A stretch of DNA of 64,000 nt from an uncultured Pseudomonadales bacterium (GCA_958296165.1 OY282447.1:2542001-2606000); one strand, 5' to 3'; positions 17,321 to 26,576 are shown, numbered from the stretch's first letter. Numbers and translations: made by a program. The notes: generated by a model not told the origin, from the sequence alone.

Positions 17321-18676
17321 ATGAGTGGTTTGAGAGGGCTGAGAAGGCTGGCCGCCGTGGCGGTCGCGGGCTTGGCGTCGGCGAGCTGCACCAACATGCA
17401 GCAAGTTGCTGAAACGGTGGCGCCGGCGCCGGTTGTCGCGGCTGCGACGATTTTGGAGGACGCGGTCACGAAGGACATCCACGTCGCCAAGGCGAGCCGC
17501 GCTGGCATGTCGGACGAACGCCTGCAACGCATCACCGAGATGACGCAGCGCTACGTGGACGAAGGCAAGCTCGCTGGCGTGGTTACGCTGGTGGCGCGGG
17601 ACGGCAAGATCGTCCACTACGAGGCGGTTGGCGAGCGCGGTGCCGAAGACGATCGGCCCATGACCAAGGACGCACTGTTCCGCATCTTTTCGATGACCAA
17701 GCCCATCACTGGGGTGGCGGCGATGATGCTGTACGAAGAAGGCAAGTTTCAGCTTTCAGATCCGGTCTCCGATTTCGTGCCGGAACTCAAGGAACTCAAT
17801 GTGTTGGTCGATGGCGAGCTAAAGCCCGCCGAGAACCCCATGACCATGCTGCATCTGCTCACCCACACGGGCGGCCTGTCCTACGGCTTCAATCCGGCTG
17901 ATCCCATCGACAAGCAGTACAACGAGGCGCAAATCTGGGCATCCGAGGATTTGGACGAGTTCGCCGAGCGCATCGGCAAACTGCCGCTGGCGTTCGAGCC
18001 CGGTGCGCGTTGGCACTACAGCGTGGCCGTGGACATCACCGGCCTTGTCGTGCAGCGCTTGAGCGGCATGCCGTTCGACGTTTTCCTGAAGGAACGCATC
18101 TTCGACCCGCTGGGCATGGACGATACGTTCTTCAACGTTCCAGCCGACAAGCTCGAACGCCTGTTGCCGAACCACGGTTGGGACCCGGAAGAAATGAAAC
18201 TGGTGCAGATGGTGGAAGAATCCTTCGTTCGCTACACGGATCAAACGCTGTTCTCCGGCGGCGGCGGCCTGGTCTCCAGCACGATGGACTACTTGCGCTT
18301 CTGCGAGATGGTTCGGCGGGGCGGAGAACTCGACGGCGTGCGGTTGCTAAGCCCGAAAACGGTCGAGTTCATGACCGCGAATCATCTGCCCGCGGCCGTG
18401 GAAGGCGGCGGCACCGGCGAGAGTCCATTCGGACGCGGTGCGCGCGGCTTCGGATTCGGCCTAGGCTGGGGCGTGGTGACCGACCCGGTAGCGGCGCGCG
18501 TCCTCGGCTCTGCTGGCGAATACAATTGGGGCGGTGCCGCCGGCACGGTGTTCTGGATCGATCCCGTGGAAGACATGGTGGTGATCGGCATGATTCAGCT
18601 CATGGGTTCGCCGTGGCCACTGCGCGCAGAACTGAAAGTGCTGGCTAATCAGGCAATCGTGGAAGTCGCTGAGTAG
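17321..18676 (+). CDS. serine hydrolase, class C beta-lactamase-like, exported
   Basis: A 451-aa protein. The N-terminus MSGLRGLRRLAAVAVAGLAS followed by ASC is a signal sequence, possibly a lipoprotein signal with Cys ~24, although Ser rather than Leu occupies position -3. The catalytic SxxK is FSMTKP at ~123-128, YSV near 233 is the second motif, and a Gly-rich LFSGGGGLVSS loop follows. It resembles EstB/PBP-like esterases. A Shine-Dalgarno GGGAG lies upstream of the ATG. It is a paralogue, not a close copy, of the hydrolase at 15462. Confidence 0.87.
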   Translation: MSGLRGLRRLAAVAVAGLASASCTNMQQVAETVAPAPVVAAATILEDAVTKDIHVAKASRAGMSDERLQRITEMTQRYVDEGKLAGVVTLVARDGKIVHYEAVGERGAEDDRPMTKDALFRIFSMTKPITGVAAMMLYEEGKFQLSDPVSDFVPELKELNVLVDGELKPAENPMTMLHLLTHTGGLSYGFNPADPIDKQYNEAQIWASEDLDEFAERIGKLPLAFEPGARWHYSVAVDITGLVVQRLSGMPFDVFLKERIFDPLGMDDTFFNVPADKLERLLPNHGWDPEEMKLVQMVEESFVRYTDQTLFSGGGGLVSSTMDYLRFCEMVRRGGELDGVRLLSPKTVEFMTANHLPAAVEGGGTGESPFGRGARGFGFGLGWGVVTDPVAARVLGSAGEYNWGGAAGTVFWIDPVEDMVVIGMIQLMGSPWPLRAELKVLANQAIVEVAE

Positions 18677-18690
18677 AAGGTTGCGACCTT

Positions 18691-18713
18691 AAGGGCGTCA
18701 ACTTGGCGCCCTT
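18691..18713 (+). terminator. hairpin after the serine hydrolase gene, possible weak terminator
   Basis: A perfect 7-bp inverted repeat AAGGGCG / CGCCCTT is separated by 9 bases, 14 bases after the stop. There is no run of T after it, so intrinsic termination would be weak; it may instead be an mRNA 3-prime stabiliser. Confidence 0.35.
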
Positions 18714-18752
18714 CGAGCGGCGAGACGCGAGCGCGGCCTAGTCGGCCAATCG

Positions 18753-18783
18753 TTGCCGGCGGCGGTGCCGCAAGCGCTACAAT
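18753..18783 (+). promoter_or_regulatory. putative sigma-70 promoter of the Rieske gene
   Basis: A TACAAT -10-like hexamer lies at 18778-18783 and a TTGCCG -35-like hexamer at 18753-18758, with a 19-base spacer. This is 36 bases before the Rieske oxygenase start. The spacer is slightly long and the call rests only on consensus matching. Confidence 0.35.
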
Positions 18784-18819
18784 CGCGCCCCCTTCCAGCG
18801 ACCAGCCAAGAAGACACCG

Positions 18820-20007
18820 ATGCGCATTGAAGAACAGCAACGCTTGCTATCCATCCTGAAGACCGGCTTCGACCAAGGCGGCGGCGAAGTCTACGGCGAC
18901 GGCATCGTGCGCAGCCCGTTGTCGGACTTCACCTGTCCAGACCTCTTGGCGGAAGAACGCCGCGTCTTCTTCCGCGAGACGCCGCTCTTCATGGGGCTAT
19001 CCACCGATCTGCCCGACAACGGCACGTATTGGGCAGACAGCCAAACGGGCCTTCCCATCTTGATGACGCGCGACGAGGACGGCGAGTTCCACGCTTTCGC
19101 CAACACTTGTCGCCATCGCGGTGCGCAGGTAGTGCCGGACGGCCGCGGCAAAACTCCTCGTTTCAGCTGTCCATTCCATGCGTGGACGTACAGCAGCCGT
19201 GGCAATCTGATCGCAGTGAATCGCGAACAGCGCTTCGGCGCCATCGAAAAGAGCCGCTTCTCCTTGATCGAGCTGCCAGCCGCGGAGCGCCACGGCATGC
19301 TGTGGGTGAAGCCTACGCCTGGAGGCGCAATAAACGTCGACGAGTGCCTCGGCGGACTTGAAGACGACATGGCGCATTGGGACCTCCCGGCGCACGCCTA
19401 TGCCGCCTCGCAAGTGGTGCCGGCGAACGCCAATTGGAAGCTGGCCGTAGACACGTTCGGCGAGAACTACCACTTCGACGTGCTGCATCGCAAAACGCTC
19501 GCCAACGACATTCGCGGCAACCTGCAAACGCACGACATCTTCGGGCGCAACTACCGCATGGTGTTCGCCCTCGTGCAGCGCTTCGAGCAGCTCGGCGAAG
19601 CTACGCCGAACCTTAACGAGTGGCCGTTTCGCTCGATGACGCTGTCGGTGTACTTCATCTATCCCAACACCATCTTCCTGGTAGACGCCGCGGCGGTAGA
19701 CGTGGTGCGCATCTTCCCGGACGGCGACAACCCAGGCAGGTCGCGCACCGCGCACAGCTTCTACATCACCGAGAGAGCGCGGCGCCATTTCGCCGGGCAC
19801 CTGTTCGAGGAACGCTTCGAGGGCTTCAACGCCGTGGTGCAGAAGGAGGACTACAACATGGCCGCTTCCACCCAGCGCAGTGCCGATGCCGGCATACAGG
19901 CGGAGGTGCTGTTCGGGCGCAACGAACCGGCGCTGCTGCACTATCACAACATGCACCGTTCGGGCCTCGGCAGGCCGCTGTTGGAAGCGCAGGCCAGCGC
20001 CGGCTAG
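18820..20007 (+). CDS. Rieske non-heme iron oxygenase, alpha subunit type
   Basis: A 395-aa aromatic-ring-hydroxylating-type oxygenase. The Rieske [2Fe-2S] ligands are CRHRG (~98-102) and CPFHAW (~117-122). The mononuclear iron site has the usual ENYHFDVLH pattern, with two His about 5 apart and a later acidic ligand. Such enzymes hydroxylate or demethylate small molecules using electrons from a reductase, which is not encoded nearby. A PhyH-type dioxygenase follows immediately, suggesting two oxidations in one pathway. Substrate unknown. Confidence 0.92.
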   Translation: MRIEEQQRLLSILKTGFDQGGGEVYGDGIVRSPLSDFTCPDLLAEERRVFFRETPLFMGLSTDLPDNGTYWADSQTGLPILMTRDEDGEFHAFANTCRHRGAQVVPDGRGKTPRFSCPFHAWTYSSRGNLIAVNREQRFGAIEKSRFSLIELPAAERHGMLWVKPTPGGAINVDECLGGLEDDMAHWDLPAHAYAASQVVPANANWKLAVDTFGENYHFDVLHRKTLANDIRGNLQTHDIFGRNYRMVFALVQRFEQLGEATPNLNEWPFRSMTLSVYFIYPNTIFLVDAAAVDVVRIFPDGDNPGRSRTAHSFYITERARRHFAGHLFEERFEGFNAVVQKEDYNMAASTQRSADAGIQAEVLFGRNEPALLHYHNMHRSGLGRPLLEAQASAG

Positions 20008-20023
20008 CGCTGCCGGGGGCCTC

Positions 20024-21178
20024 GTGGAGCAGGTCGCCAACATCTTCGGCAGCCACGCGCTGCGCCGTTTCGACTACGCCGCAGCCACGCGGGCCGGGCC
20101 GCCGGCGCTGGCGCAACTGGACGAGGACGTGCTGGCCGCCATCGACCAGCACGGTTTCGCCGTGATCGAACACGCCGTGCCGGCGGCAAGCTGCGATCGC
20201 GTGGTTGCCGAAATGCGCCCCTTCCTCGACGCGACGCCACACGGCCTGCACGGCTTGGGCGGCACTCGGCGCAGCGGTGCGCTGGTGGCGCGCTCGCCGG
20301 CCAGCCACGAGATGATCGCCCACCCGGCGATTCTGCAGCTCGTCAAGTCCATCCTCGGCGAGCAGCGATTGTCTGGCGACGCCGTACACATCAACGGCCG
20401 TTCCGCCAAAGGCGAGAAGGGCTTTCGCTATCCATGGCATCTGCATCTCACGCAGGTCATCGACGTGGGCCCCGGCGGCGGCAGCGAGGCGATGCCGCAT
20501 CAGCTCAAGATGCACCGCGCCAACGGCATGTGGATGCACGACTTCCAAGATGCAGCGCTGGACCCCCAACTGGAAGTGATGTGGGCGCTCACTGACTTCA
20601 GCGCAGTGAACGGCGCCACGCACGTCGTGCTCGGCAGCCATCGCGAAGAGCCCCGCGGCGGCACGCGCAGCCACCGCGAACCAACCGTCCAAGCCGTCAT
20701 GCCGCAAGGCAGCGCGTTGATCTGGACCGGCTGGGCCGTACACGGCGCCGGCGTCAACGCATCCGCCGAGCGCCGTATCGGCATGAACATCAACTACGCC
20801 TTGGGTTTCCTCGTCCAAGAGGAGAACCAGTATCTCGCCTGCCCGCCGCATCTCGCCCGCCGCCTGCCCGTGCAAATGCAGCGCCTGATCGGCTACCGCC
20901 AACCGGCCGGTGCGCTCAACTACGTGGCCGAGTGTCAAGCACCGGCGGATTCCGTGCTGCGCGAAGATTTCGACGTGCTCGTGCCGGGCGCCCACGGCCA
21001 CGCGATGGACGCGAGCATCGACGGCCCGGCCTTCGCGCCTACCGACGAAGACGCCTTCCAACGCAAGCTCGAACGCCTCGCATCGCGCAAGGCACAAGCC
21101 ATTGCCGACGACGATTTGGAACTGGCGCTGCATCTCAAGAACGCCATCAGCGTGCTCAAGCGCTCGCCGCGCTTGTGA
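20024..21178 (+). CDS. phytanoyl-CoA dioxygenase (PhyH) family protein with HxA instead of HxD
   Basis: About 384 aa, Fe(II)/2-oxoglutarate oxygenase family. Family landmarks are HLTQVIDVGPGG, the first iron-ligand segment KMHRANGMW (~162-170), MWALTDFSAVNGATHVVLGSH, and the distal ligand VHGAGVN (His ~240) with an Arg for 2-oxoglutarate in SAERRIG. The usual HxD iron motif (H-R-D in many relatives) reads H-R-A here, with His ~164 and Ala ~166. Loss of the carboxylate is known from Fe/2OG halogenases, but also from inactive homologues. GTG 20024 is the first sensible start, 16 bases after the Rieske stop. The stop overlaps the next gene. Confidence 0.82.
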   Translation: MEQVANIFGSHALRRFDYAAATRAGPPALAQLDEDVLAAIDQHGFAVIEHAVPAASCDRVVAEMRPFLDATPHGLHGLGGTRRSGALVARSPASHEMIAHPAILQLVKSILGEQRLSGDAVHINGRSAKGEKGFRYPWHLHLTQVIDVGPGGGSEAMPHQLKMHRANGMWMHDFQDAALDPQLEVMWALTDFSAVNGATHVVLGSHREEPRGGTRSHREPTVQAVMPQGSALIWTGWAVHGAGVNASAERRIGMNINYALGFLVQEENQYLACPPHLARRLPVQMQRLIGYRQPAGALNYVAECQAPADSVLREDFDVLVPGAHGHAMDASIDGPAFAPTDEDAFQRKLERLASRKAQAIADDDLELALHLKNAISVLKRSPRL

Positions 21179-22929
21179 CCGCGGATAGCGCCTATCGGCG
21201 CGCTTTCGAGGCCATTGCCGCTGGCGATCTCGGCAAGTTCCGTGCGCTCTTGGCCGCTAATGCCGCGCTGGCGACCGCTACCGACTCGCTCACCGACTGG
21301 CCGAATTCGAGCCTGCTCGAACACGCCGTCTGGTGGCAGCGGGAGGAGATAGTTGATGCGCTGCTCGCGGCGGGTGCGCCAGTCGACCACGTCGGCGGGT
21401 TGCCGCCGCAAACGGCTCTGCAGCGTGCTTTGGAGATGGGCACTGATGCGCTCGCGCCGCGTCTCGGTGCGGCCACCGATCTCGAAACCGCGGCCGGCCT
21501 CGGCGACTTGGCCGGCGTGCGCAGCCGATTGGCTACGGCTGATGCCGCCGCCGTTCGGCGCGCCTTCCGCTTGGCGTGCCTGAACGGTCGGCGCGAGACG
21601 GCGCTGCTTCTGGCCCCGCGCGGCGACGGCTGGAGAGACGCCGCGGCACTGGTAGATGCCCTGTTGCGCGGCCGTCACTTGCTCACCTGGGACCAAGGCG
21701 AAACCGCTTGGGACTGGGCCCGGGAGCAGCTCGAACTGGCCGATCCGATGAACGTCCTCAATGCGCCGATGCGCGATGAGCGTGGGCGCACGTTGCTCGA
21801 AGCCGCCCGCGCCGGCGGCGATGAACGCACGATTCAGCTCGTTATCGAGCGGCGGCTTGGAGGCGACCGTTCAGTCCATCCCGAACGCGCGTGGCGACCA
21901 ATGCACTCGCCGCTGGCCGAGCAGTTCATGTTCGCCTGCCAATGGGGCCAGACTTCCCGCGTGCGTCGATTCCTTGCCACCGACCCGGCCCTGATCCACA
22001 CCCACACGCTATGGAACATGGGCGCGCTCTATCTGCCCGGCGCATATGGTTCCGAAGGCAGCGTGGCCACCGGCATTGCGTTGCTGGAGGCTGGGGCGCC
22101 AGCCTACGACGGCATCGGCGGGGGTTGCTGGTGGGGCGCGACGGAACTGGTGCTGGCGCTGCTGGCACGCGGTGCGCCGGCGGAACAACGAGCGCGGCGG
22201 GAAAGCGGCCTGCTGCACGCTTGCGCCGCCACGCGCTACAACGAACCAGATAGCTACGAGCGGTGGCTGCCCATCATCGAAGCGCTGCTCGACGTTGGCG
22301 CTGATCCGAACATGGCCGATCGCTTCGGCGTGACGCCGTGGGGGTTCTGCCACGAAGCCGTGCGACCGCTGTTGGAAGCGCGTGGTGCGGCAGCCGCCCC
22401 GCGACGGCCGGGCTTGCGCGCGTTGCAGCGCCGTCTCAACGCTGGCGACGCCGGCATCGCCAGGCTCGCCGCAGCCGACACCGAACTGCTCGATTTCTAC
22501 GACGACGAAACAAGCGGTTGCACGCCGCCGTTGACGGCGCTTCTGGCTGGCCAAATCGATCTGGCGACGCAACTGTTCAGCTTGAAGCCATGTATCGATC
22601 TGAACGAAGCCGCAGCGCTGGGCGACCTTGGCCGCCTGACCGAAGCGCTTGATGAACGCGGCATCACCGGGCCGCGCGCCGGCGCCGGACCGGAGGACAT
22701 CCCTTTGCACTTGGCGGCATGGCGCGGCGAAGCCGATGCGGTGGAACTGCTGCTCGAACGTGGCTACTCGCCAGCGGCGATGAATCGCGCTGACGTGGCC
22801 GGCAAGTTCCAAGGCACTCCTGCGCTACGACAGACCACGCCGCTGCACGCCGCCGCCGAAGCGGGTCACGTGGAGGTGCTGGCGCGGCTCTTGGGCTGCT
22901 GGGAAGAACATTGGAGCGGCCCGCCATGA
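21175..22929 (+). CDS. ankyrin-repeat protein
   Basis: About 584 aa, composed largely of degenerate ankyrin repeats. Examples are SSLLEHAVWWQREEIVDALL with AAGAPVD, LLHACAATR then IIEALLDVGADPNMAD, LHLAAWRGEADAVELLLERG, and TPLHAAAEAGHVEVLARLL. Ankyrin repeats bind proteins. No signal peptide or catalytic domain is visible. GTG 21175 overlaps the PhyH stop (GTGA), so this protein is made with the dioxygenase and may partner it. Confidence 0.85.
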   Translation: MTADSAYRRAFEAIAAGDLGKFRALLAANAALATATDSLTDWPNSSLLEHAVWWQREEIVDALLAAGAPVDHVGGLPPQTALQRALEMGTDALAPRLGAATDLETAAGLGDLAGVRSRLATADAAAVRRAFRLACLNGRRETALLLAPRGDGWRDAAALVDALLRGRHLLTWDQGETAWDWAREQLELADPMNVLNAPMRDERGRTLLEAARAGGDERTIQLVIERRLGGDRSVHPERAWRPMHSPLAEQFMFACQWGQTSRVRRFLATDPALIHTHTLWNMGALYLPGAYGSEGSVATGIALLEAGAPAYDGIGGGCWWGATELVLALLARGAPAEQRARRESGLLHACAATRYNEPDSYERWLPIIEALLDVGADPNMADRFGVTPWGFCHEAVRPLLEARGAAAAPRRPGLRALQRRLNAGDAGIARLAAADTELLDFYDDETSGCTPPLTALLAGQIDLATQLFSLKPCIDLNEAAALGDLGRLTEALDERGITGPRAGAGPEDIPLHLAAWRGEADAVELLLERGYSPAAMNRADVAGKFQGTPALRQTTPLHAAAEAGHVEVLARLLGCWEEHWSGPP

Positions 22930-22975
22930 TATGTTGGCGGCACGGCACGGGAACTGCACGGCAAGGGAGACGAAG

Positions 22976-23890
22976 ATGCGGATCGGAGTGATGTTGGGTG
23001 CAACGGGCGGCGACAGCGGCATTGACGCCGTGGTGGCTGCGGCGCAGCGCGTGGAGGCGGCAGGGCTCGACAACCTGTGGATGGCCAACATCTTTTCGTT
23101 CGATGCCATCTCCACGCTCTCCATCGTCGGCCGCGAAGTGCCGCGCATCGGCCTCGGCACGGCGGTGACGCCCACGTTCCCGCGTCACCCCACTGCCCTG
23201 GCGCAGCAAGCGCTAACGGCAGCCGCGGCCACCGGCAATCGTTTCACGCTGGGCATTGGCCTGTCGCACAAGATCGTCATCGAGAACATGCTGGGCCTGT
23301 CCTACGACAAGCCGGCGCGGCACATGCGCGAATACCTGGACGTGCTGATGCCGTTGCTGCGTGGCGAAGCGCTGACTTACGAGGGCGACCTGTATCGCGT
23401 CGGCGGCTTGACTCTCGCCGTGCCCGGCGCCGAGCCAGTGCCGACCGTGGTGGCGGCGCTAGGCCCTCTGATGCTGCGCGTAGCGGGTGAACTGGCGGAC
23501 GGCACCAATACTTGGATGGTGGGGCCGAAGACCATGGAAAACCACATCGTCGCCGGCCTCACGGCAGCCGCCGATGCGGCTGGCAGGCCGGCGCCGACGG
23601 TGGTGGGCGGCGTGCCCATCGTGCTCACCAACAGGCCGGATGACGCACGCGAGAAGATCGCCGCCGGGCTCACGATCTACGGGCAGTTGCCTTCCTACCG
23701 GGCCATGCTGGATCGAGAAGGCGTTGCCGGCCCTGCCGACATCGCGCTAGCGGGAGACGAGAACGCCGTGCGTGGCGGCATCGAGCGGTTTCGCAACGCC
23801 GGCGTGACGGACTTCAACGCCGCCATCATGGACGTCGAGGACGGCGCCTACGACCGCACGCTGGAGTTCTTAGCGAGCTTGGTTGCTTAG
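22976..23890 (+). CDS. LLM class F420-type oxidoreductase, first copy
   Basis: About 304 aa, luciferase-like monooxygenase fold. Blocks include RIGVMLGATGG, the strand RIGLGTAVTPTFPRHPTALAQQA, FTLGIGLSHK and PARHMREYLDVL, which match F420-dependent LLM subfamilies (the TIGR03564 type). Cofactor (F420 or FMN) and substrate are not provable here. ATG 22976 is preceded by a good AGGGAGA site 7 bases away. It ends in a 4-base overlap with a convergent membrane protein gene. A related LLM gene lies at 25653. Confidence 0.87.
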   Translation: MRIGVMLGATGGDSGIDAVVAAAQRVEAAGLDNLWMANIFSFDAISTLSIVGREVPRIGLGTAVTPTFPRHPTALAQQALTAAAATGNRFTLGIGLSHKIVIENMLGLSYDKPARHMREYLDVLMPLLRGEALTYEGDLYRVGGLTLAVPGAEPVPTVVAALGPLMLRVAGELADGTNTWMVGPKTMENHIVAGLTAAADAAGRPAPTVVGGVPIVLTNRPDDAREKIAAGLTIYGQLPSYRAMLDREGVAGPADIALAGDENAVRGGIERFRNAGVTDFNAAIMDVEDGAYDRTLEFLASLVA

Positions 23891-24369
23891 CTCTCTGCTG
23901 GACTGCCAGCTGGACCGCCTGCCGGACTGCCTGCTCGACTGCGCCGGCTGAGGAGCGCGAACACCAAGCCGCCGACTGCTCCGGCCAGGCCCTGCGCCGC
24001 CATTCCCCAAGGCGTTCGAGCGCCGGCGATGGGCACGGTTTCCAGTGCCGCCTGCATGGCAAGGAAGATCACTAGGATGGCCGCTGCGCCGGCGCCGACG
24101 TAGCTCCACGTGCGCAGCTTCGGCACGAAGCGAGCGATCAGCGCGGCGACCGGATAGGCGATCAGGAAGCCGACTGCAACGAGCACTCCGAACAGCGTCC
24201 CCATGCCTACTACGTCGTGGCCAAAGGCGTAGAGCCAGTCGCCAATGCCGATCGATACATCGAGGTCGGTGAGCGCAAGCAGCACGAAGTGAGTGGATGC
24301 AAAGCTGCCAAGCACCGCCGTCGTGGCGACGGCCGCGAGATAGGCGACGATGCGGCGCATCCACAGCAT
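23887..24369 (-). CDS. small integral membrane protein of unknown function
   Basis: 160 aa with four hydrophobic segments: residues ~8-30 (IVAYLAAVATTAVLG), ~50-78 (TLFGVLVAVGFLIAYPVAAL), ~88-108 (VGAGAAAILVIFLAMQA) and ~122-140. The C-terminal tail SRAGSPAGGPAGSPAES is low-complexity and comes from a short DNA repeat. No family recognised. It lies between two plus-strand oxidoreductase genes and its 3-prime end overlaps the LLM gene stop by 4 bases. Confidence 0.75.
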   Translation of the reverse strand: MLWMRRIVAYLAAVATTAVLGSFASTHFVLLALTDLDVSIGIGDWLYAFGHDVVGMGTLFGVLVAVGFLIAYPVAALIARFVPKLRTWSYVGAGAAAILVIFLAMQAALETVPIAGARTPWGMAAQGLAGAVGGLVFALLSRRSRAGSPAGGPAGSPAES

Positions 24370-24405
24370 GGCGCTATTATGACGGCAAGAATCTTAAGGC
24401 GACGA

Positions 24406-25527
24406 ATGCGCATGAGAAGTTGGTTGGCGGTGTGGGCATGCGTCTTGGCGACGGCGGCCCACAGCAACCCAGAGCGCCCGTATCGGCTCTCGACGGTGGC
24501 CGAAGGATTGTCGTTTCCGTGGTGCGTCGCTTTCCTGCCCAACGGCGATCTGCTCGTCACTGAGCGCAGCGGAAGGCTCCTGCTTGTGCGCGAACACGCG
24601 CAGGCGCCGCAGCCCATCGCCGGCGTACCGCCCGTCTACGTGCGCAGCCAAGGCGGCCTGTTCGACGTAACGCTGCATCCCGATTTCGACGCCAACCGCT
24701 GGTTGTACTTGAGCTACGCGCACGGCGGCGCCGATGGCAACGCCACCCGCATCGCGCGTGCCCGGTTCGATGGCGCGCGGCTCGAAGAGGTCACGCCCAT
24801 CTTCACGGTTGAACCGAGCAAACGGCCGCCCATGCACTACGGCGGTCGCATGGCGTTTCTGCCAGACGGCACCCTGCTCATGACCACCGGCGACGGCTTC
24901 GTACACCGCGAGGAAGCACAGCGCCTCGACAACCTGCTCGGCAAGGTGGTGCGCCTGCGCGACGACGGTGCCATTCCCGCCGACAACCCGTTCGTGGGGG
25001 CGCAAGGGCGCGACGAGATCTGGAGCTATGGCCACCGCAACCCACAGGGCTTGGCGCTAGCGCCTGGCGTTGGCGGAGAAGCCGCAACCGTCTATCTCCA
25101 CGAGCACGGGCCGCGCGGCGGCGACGAACTCAACCGCGTTGAACCAGGCCGCAACTACGGCTGGCCGATAGCCACCTTCGGCATCGACTACAACGGCGCT
25201 CTGATCTCGCCATTCAGCGAATACCCCGGCACGGTGCAGCCGCTCTTGCACTGGACGCCGTCCATCGCGCCGGCCGGCCTGGCATGGTACGGCGGCGACC
25301 TCTTTCCGCAGTGGCAGGGAGACCTGTTTGCTACCTCGCTGGTGTTCAACTACGTCGAGCGCATCGACTTGGAGAACGGCCGCGTGGCCGGCCAAGAGAG
25401 GCTGTTCGAGGAAATCGGCGAGCGCTTGCGCGATGTGCGCGCCGGGCCGAACGGACATCTCTACATCCTCACCGATTCGCCCCGAGGCCGCGTTATACGC
25501 GTGGACCCCGCGCAACCCGCGTTGTAG
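24406..25527 (+). CDS. PQQ-dependent sugar dehydrogenase (glucose/sorbosone dehydrogenase family), periplasmic
   Basis: About 373 aa. A signal peptide is visible (MRMRSWLAVWACVLATAAHS). Beta-propeller landmarks are GLSFPWCVAFLPNGDLLVTE, GGLFDVTLHPDF, IWSYGHRNPQGLA and HEHGPRGGDELN, as in soluble aldose sugar dehydrogenases that use PQQ and Ca2+ in the periplasm. ATG 24406 has AAGG 6 bases upstream; an in-frame ATG at 24379 would add nine residues before the signal peptide. Confidence 0.9.
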   Translation: MRMRSWLAVWACVLATAAHSNPERPYRLSTVAEGLSFPWCVAFLPNGDLLVTERSGRLLLVREHAQAPQPIAGVPPVYVRSQGGLFDVTLHPDFDANRWLYLSYAHGGADGNATRIARARFDGARLEEVTPIFTVEPSKRPPMHYGGRMAFLPDGTLLMTTGDGFVHREEAQRLDNLLGKVVRLRDDGAIPADNPFVGAQGRDEIWSYGHRNPQGLALAPGVGGEAATVYLHEHGPRGGDELNRVEPGRNYGWPIATFGIDYNGALISPFSEYPGTVQPLLHWTPSIAPAGLAWYGGDLFPQWQGDLFATSLVFNYVERIDLENGRVAGQERLFEEIGERLRDVRAGPNGHLYILTDSPRGRVIRVDPAQPAL

Positions 25528-25548
25528 CCAGCGTTAGCCCCGTTGCGC

Positions 25549-25575
25549 ACGTTGGCCACGTTGGCCACGTTGTAA
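25549..25575 (+). repeat. 9-bp tandem repeat
   Basis: The unit ACGTTGGCC occurs twice in tandem and a third copy diverges after ACGTTG. It lies in the short gap before the second LLM gene. A TATGAT hexamer follows at 25602-25607 and may be a -10 element, but no well-placed -35 is visible. Confidence 0.6.
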
Positions 25576-25652
25576 AGAGCGCCACAACCGCCGCATTCGG
25601 CTATGATGCGCCGCCAGCCACGGGGACGTGTTGGACAGATGGGAGAGAGAAC

Positions 25653-26576
25653 ATGAAAATTGGCATCTACGGCGGCAACGTGCGGCGCGGACAACCGCTG
25701 ACGAGCCTAGTGGACGAGGTGGCCGAGCGCGAGGAACAGGGCTTCGCCAGCTACTGGACGCCGCAAGTAGGCACCTTCGACGCGTTGACGATGCTTGCCT
25801 TGGCTGGCCGCGCAACCAGCCGCATCGAACTCGGCACCGCGGTAGTGCCGAGCTACCCGCGCCACCCCAGCGCCTTGGCGCAGCAAGCCGCCACCGTCAA
25901 CGCGCTGTGCGGCGGCCGCCTAGTGCTCGGCGTTGGCCCCTCGCACGCACCGGGCATCGAGGCGCTAGGCCTGGCATACGACCGCCCGGCGCTGCACATG
26001 CGCGAATACGTCAGCGTCTTGAAGGCGCTCGGCGATGCAGGTCGCGTGGACTTTCAAGGCCGAATGTACAGCGTGCGCACCGGCTTCGCCTGCCCCGACG
26101 CGCAGCCCTTCCAAGTGGTTGTCTCCGCGCTTGCGCCGCTGATGCTCAAGGCTGCCGGCGAGGTAGCTGATGGCACGGTGACCTGGATGGTGGGCAAGAA
26201 CACCATCGCCGAGCGCACCGCTCCAGCCATCGCCCAAGCCGCGAGCGGCGCCGGCCGGGCCGCGCCGCGAGTGATCGTCGGCTTGCCGGTATGCGTTCAC
26301 GACGACAAGGCCCAGGCCACGGCGCGAGCCGTGCAGATTTTCCAAGGCTACGGCCAGCTGCCCAACTATCGTCGCCAACTCGATGCCGAAGGCCTTAACC
26401 AGGCTGGCGAAATCGCAGTGGTCGGCGACGAAGACGACGTCACCGGGCAGCTACAAGCCTACTTGGACGCCGGCGCAACCGAAGTGATTGCCAGCATCTA
26501 CCCGGCTGGCGACGACAGCCGCGGCTCCTTCGCCCGCACCACGGCGCTGTTGCGGGAACTCGCCAACCAGCCCTAG
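25653..26576 (+). CDS. LLM class F420-type oxidoreductase, second copy
   Basis: About 307 aa, related throughout to the LLM protein at 22976. Shared elements are MKIGIYGG, SRIELGTAVVPSYPRHPSALA, LGVGPSHAPGIE, PALHMREYVSVLKAL and the closing region with the GQLPNYR motif (GQLPSYR in the first copy). It is therefore a paralogue that diverged after duplication. ATG 25653 follows a clear GGGAGAGAGA site. A VOC gene follows 17 bases later, probably in one transcript. Confidence 0.87.
   Translation: MKIGIYGGNVRRGQPLTSLVDEVAEREEQGFASYWTPQVGTFDALTMLALAGRATSRIELGTAVVPSYPRHPSALAQQAATVNALCGGRLVLGVGPSHAPGIEALGLAYDRPALHMREYVSVLKALGDAGRVDFQGRMYSVRTGFACPDAQPFQVVVSALAPLMLKAAGEVADGTVTWMVGKNTIAERTAPAIAQAASGAGRAAPRVIVGLPVCVHDDKAQATARAVQIFQGYGQLPNYRRQLDAEGLNQAGEIAVVGDEDDVTGQLQAYLDAGATEVIASIYPAGDDSRGSFARTTALLRELANQP

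Noticed and set aside
18997-20043. Minus-strand open frame opposite the Rieske gene
   Set aside because: The plus strand carries the Rieske Cys/His motifs; the antisense frame is Arg/His/Val-rich shadow sequence.
19826-21133. Minus-strand open frame of 435 codons opposite the PhyH gene
   Set aside because: Antisense shadow; PhyH motifs support the plus strand.
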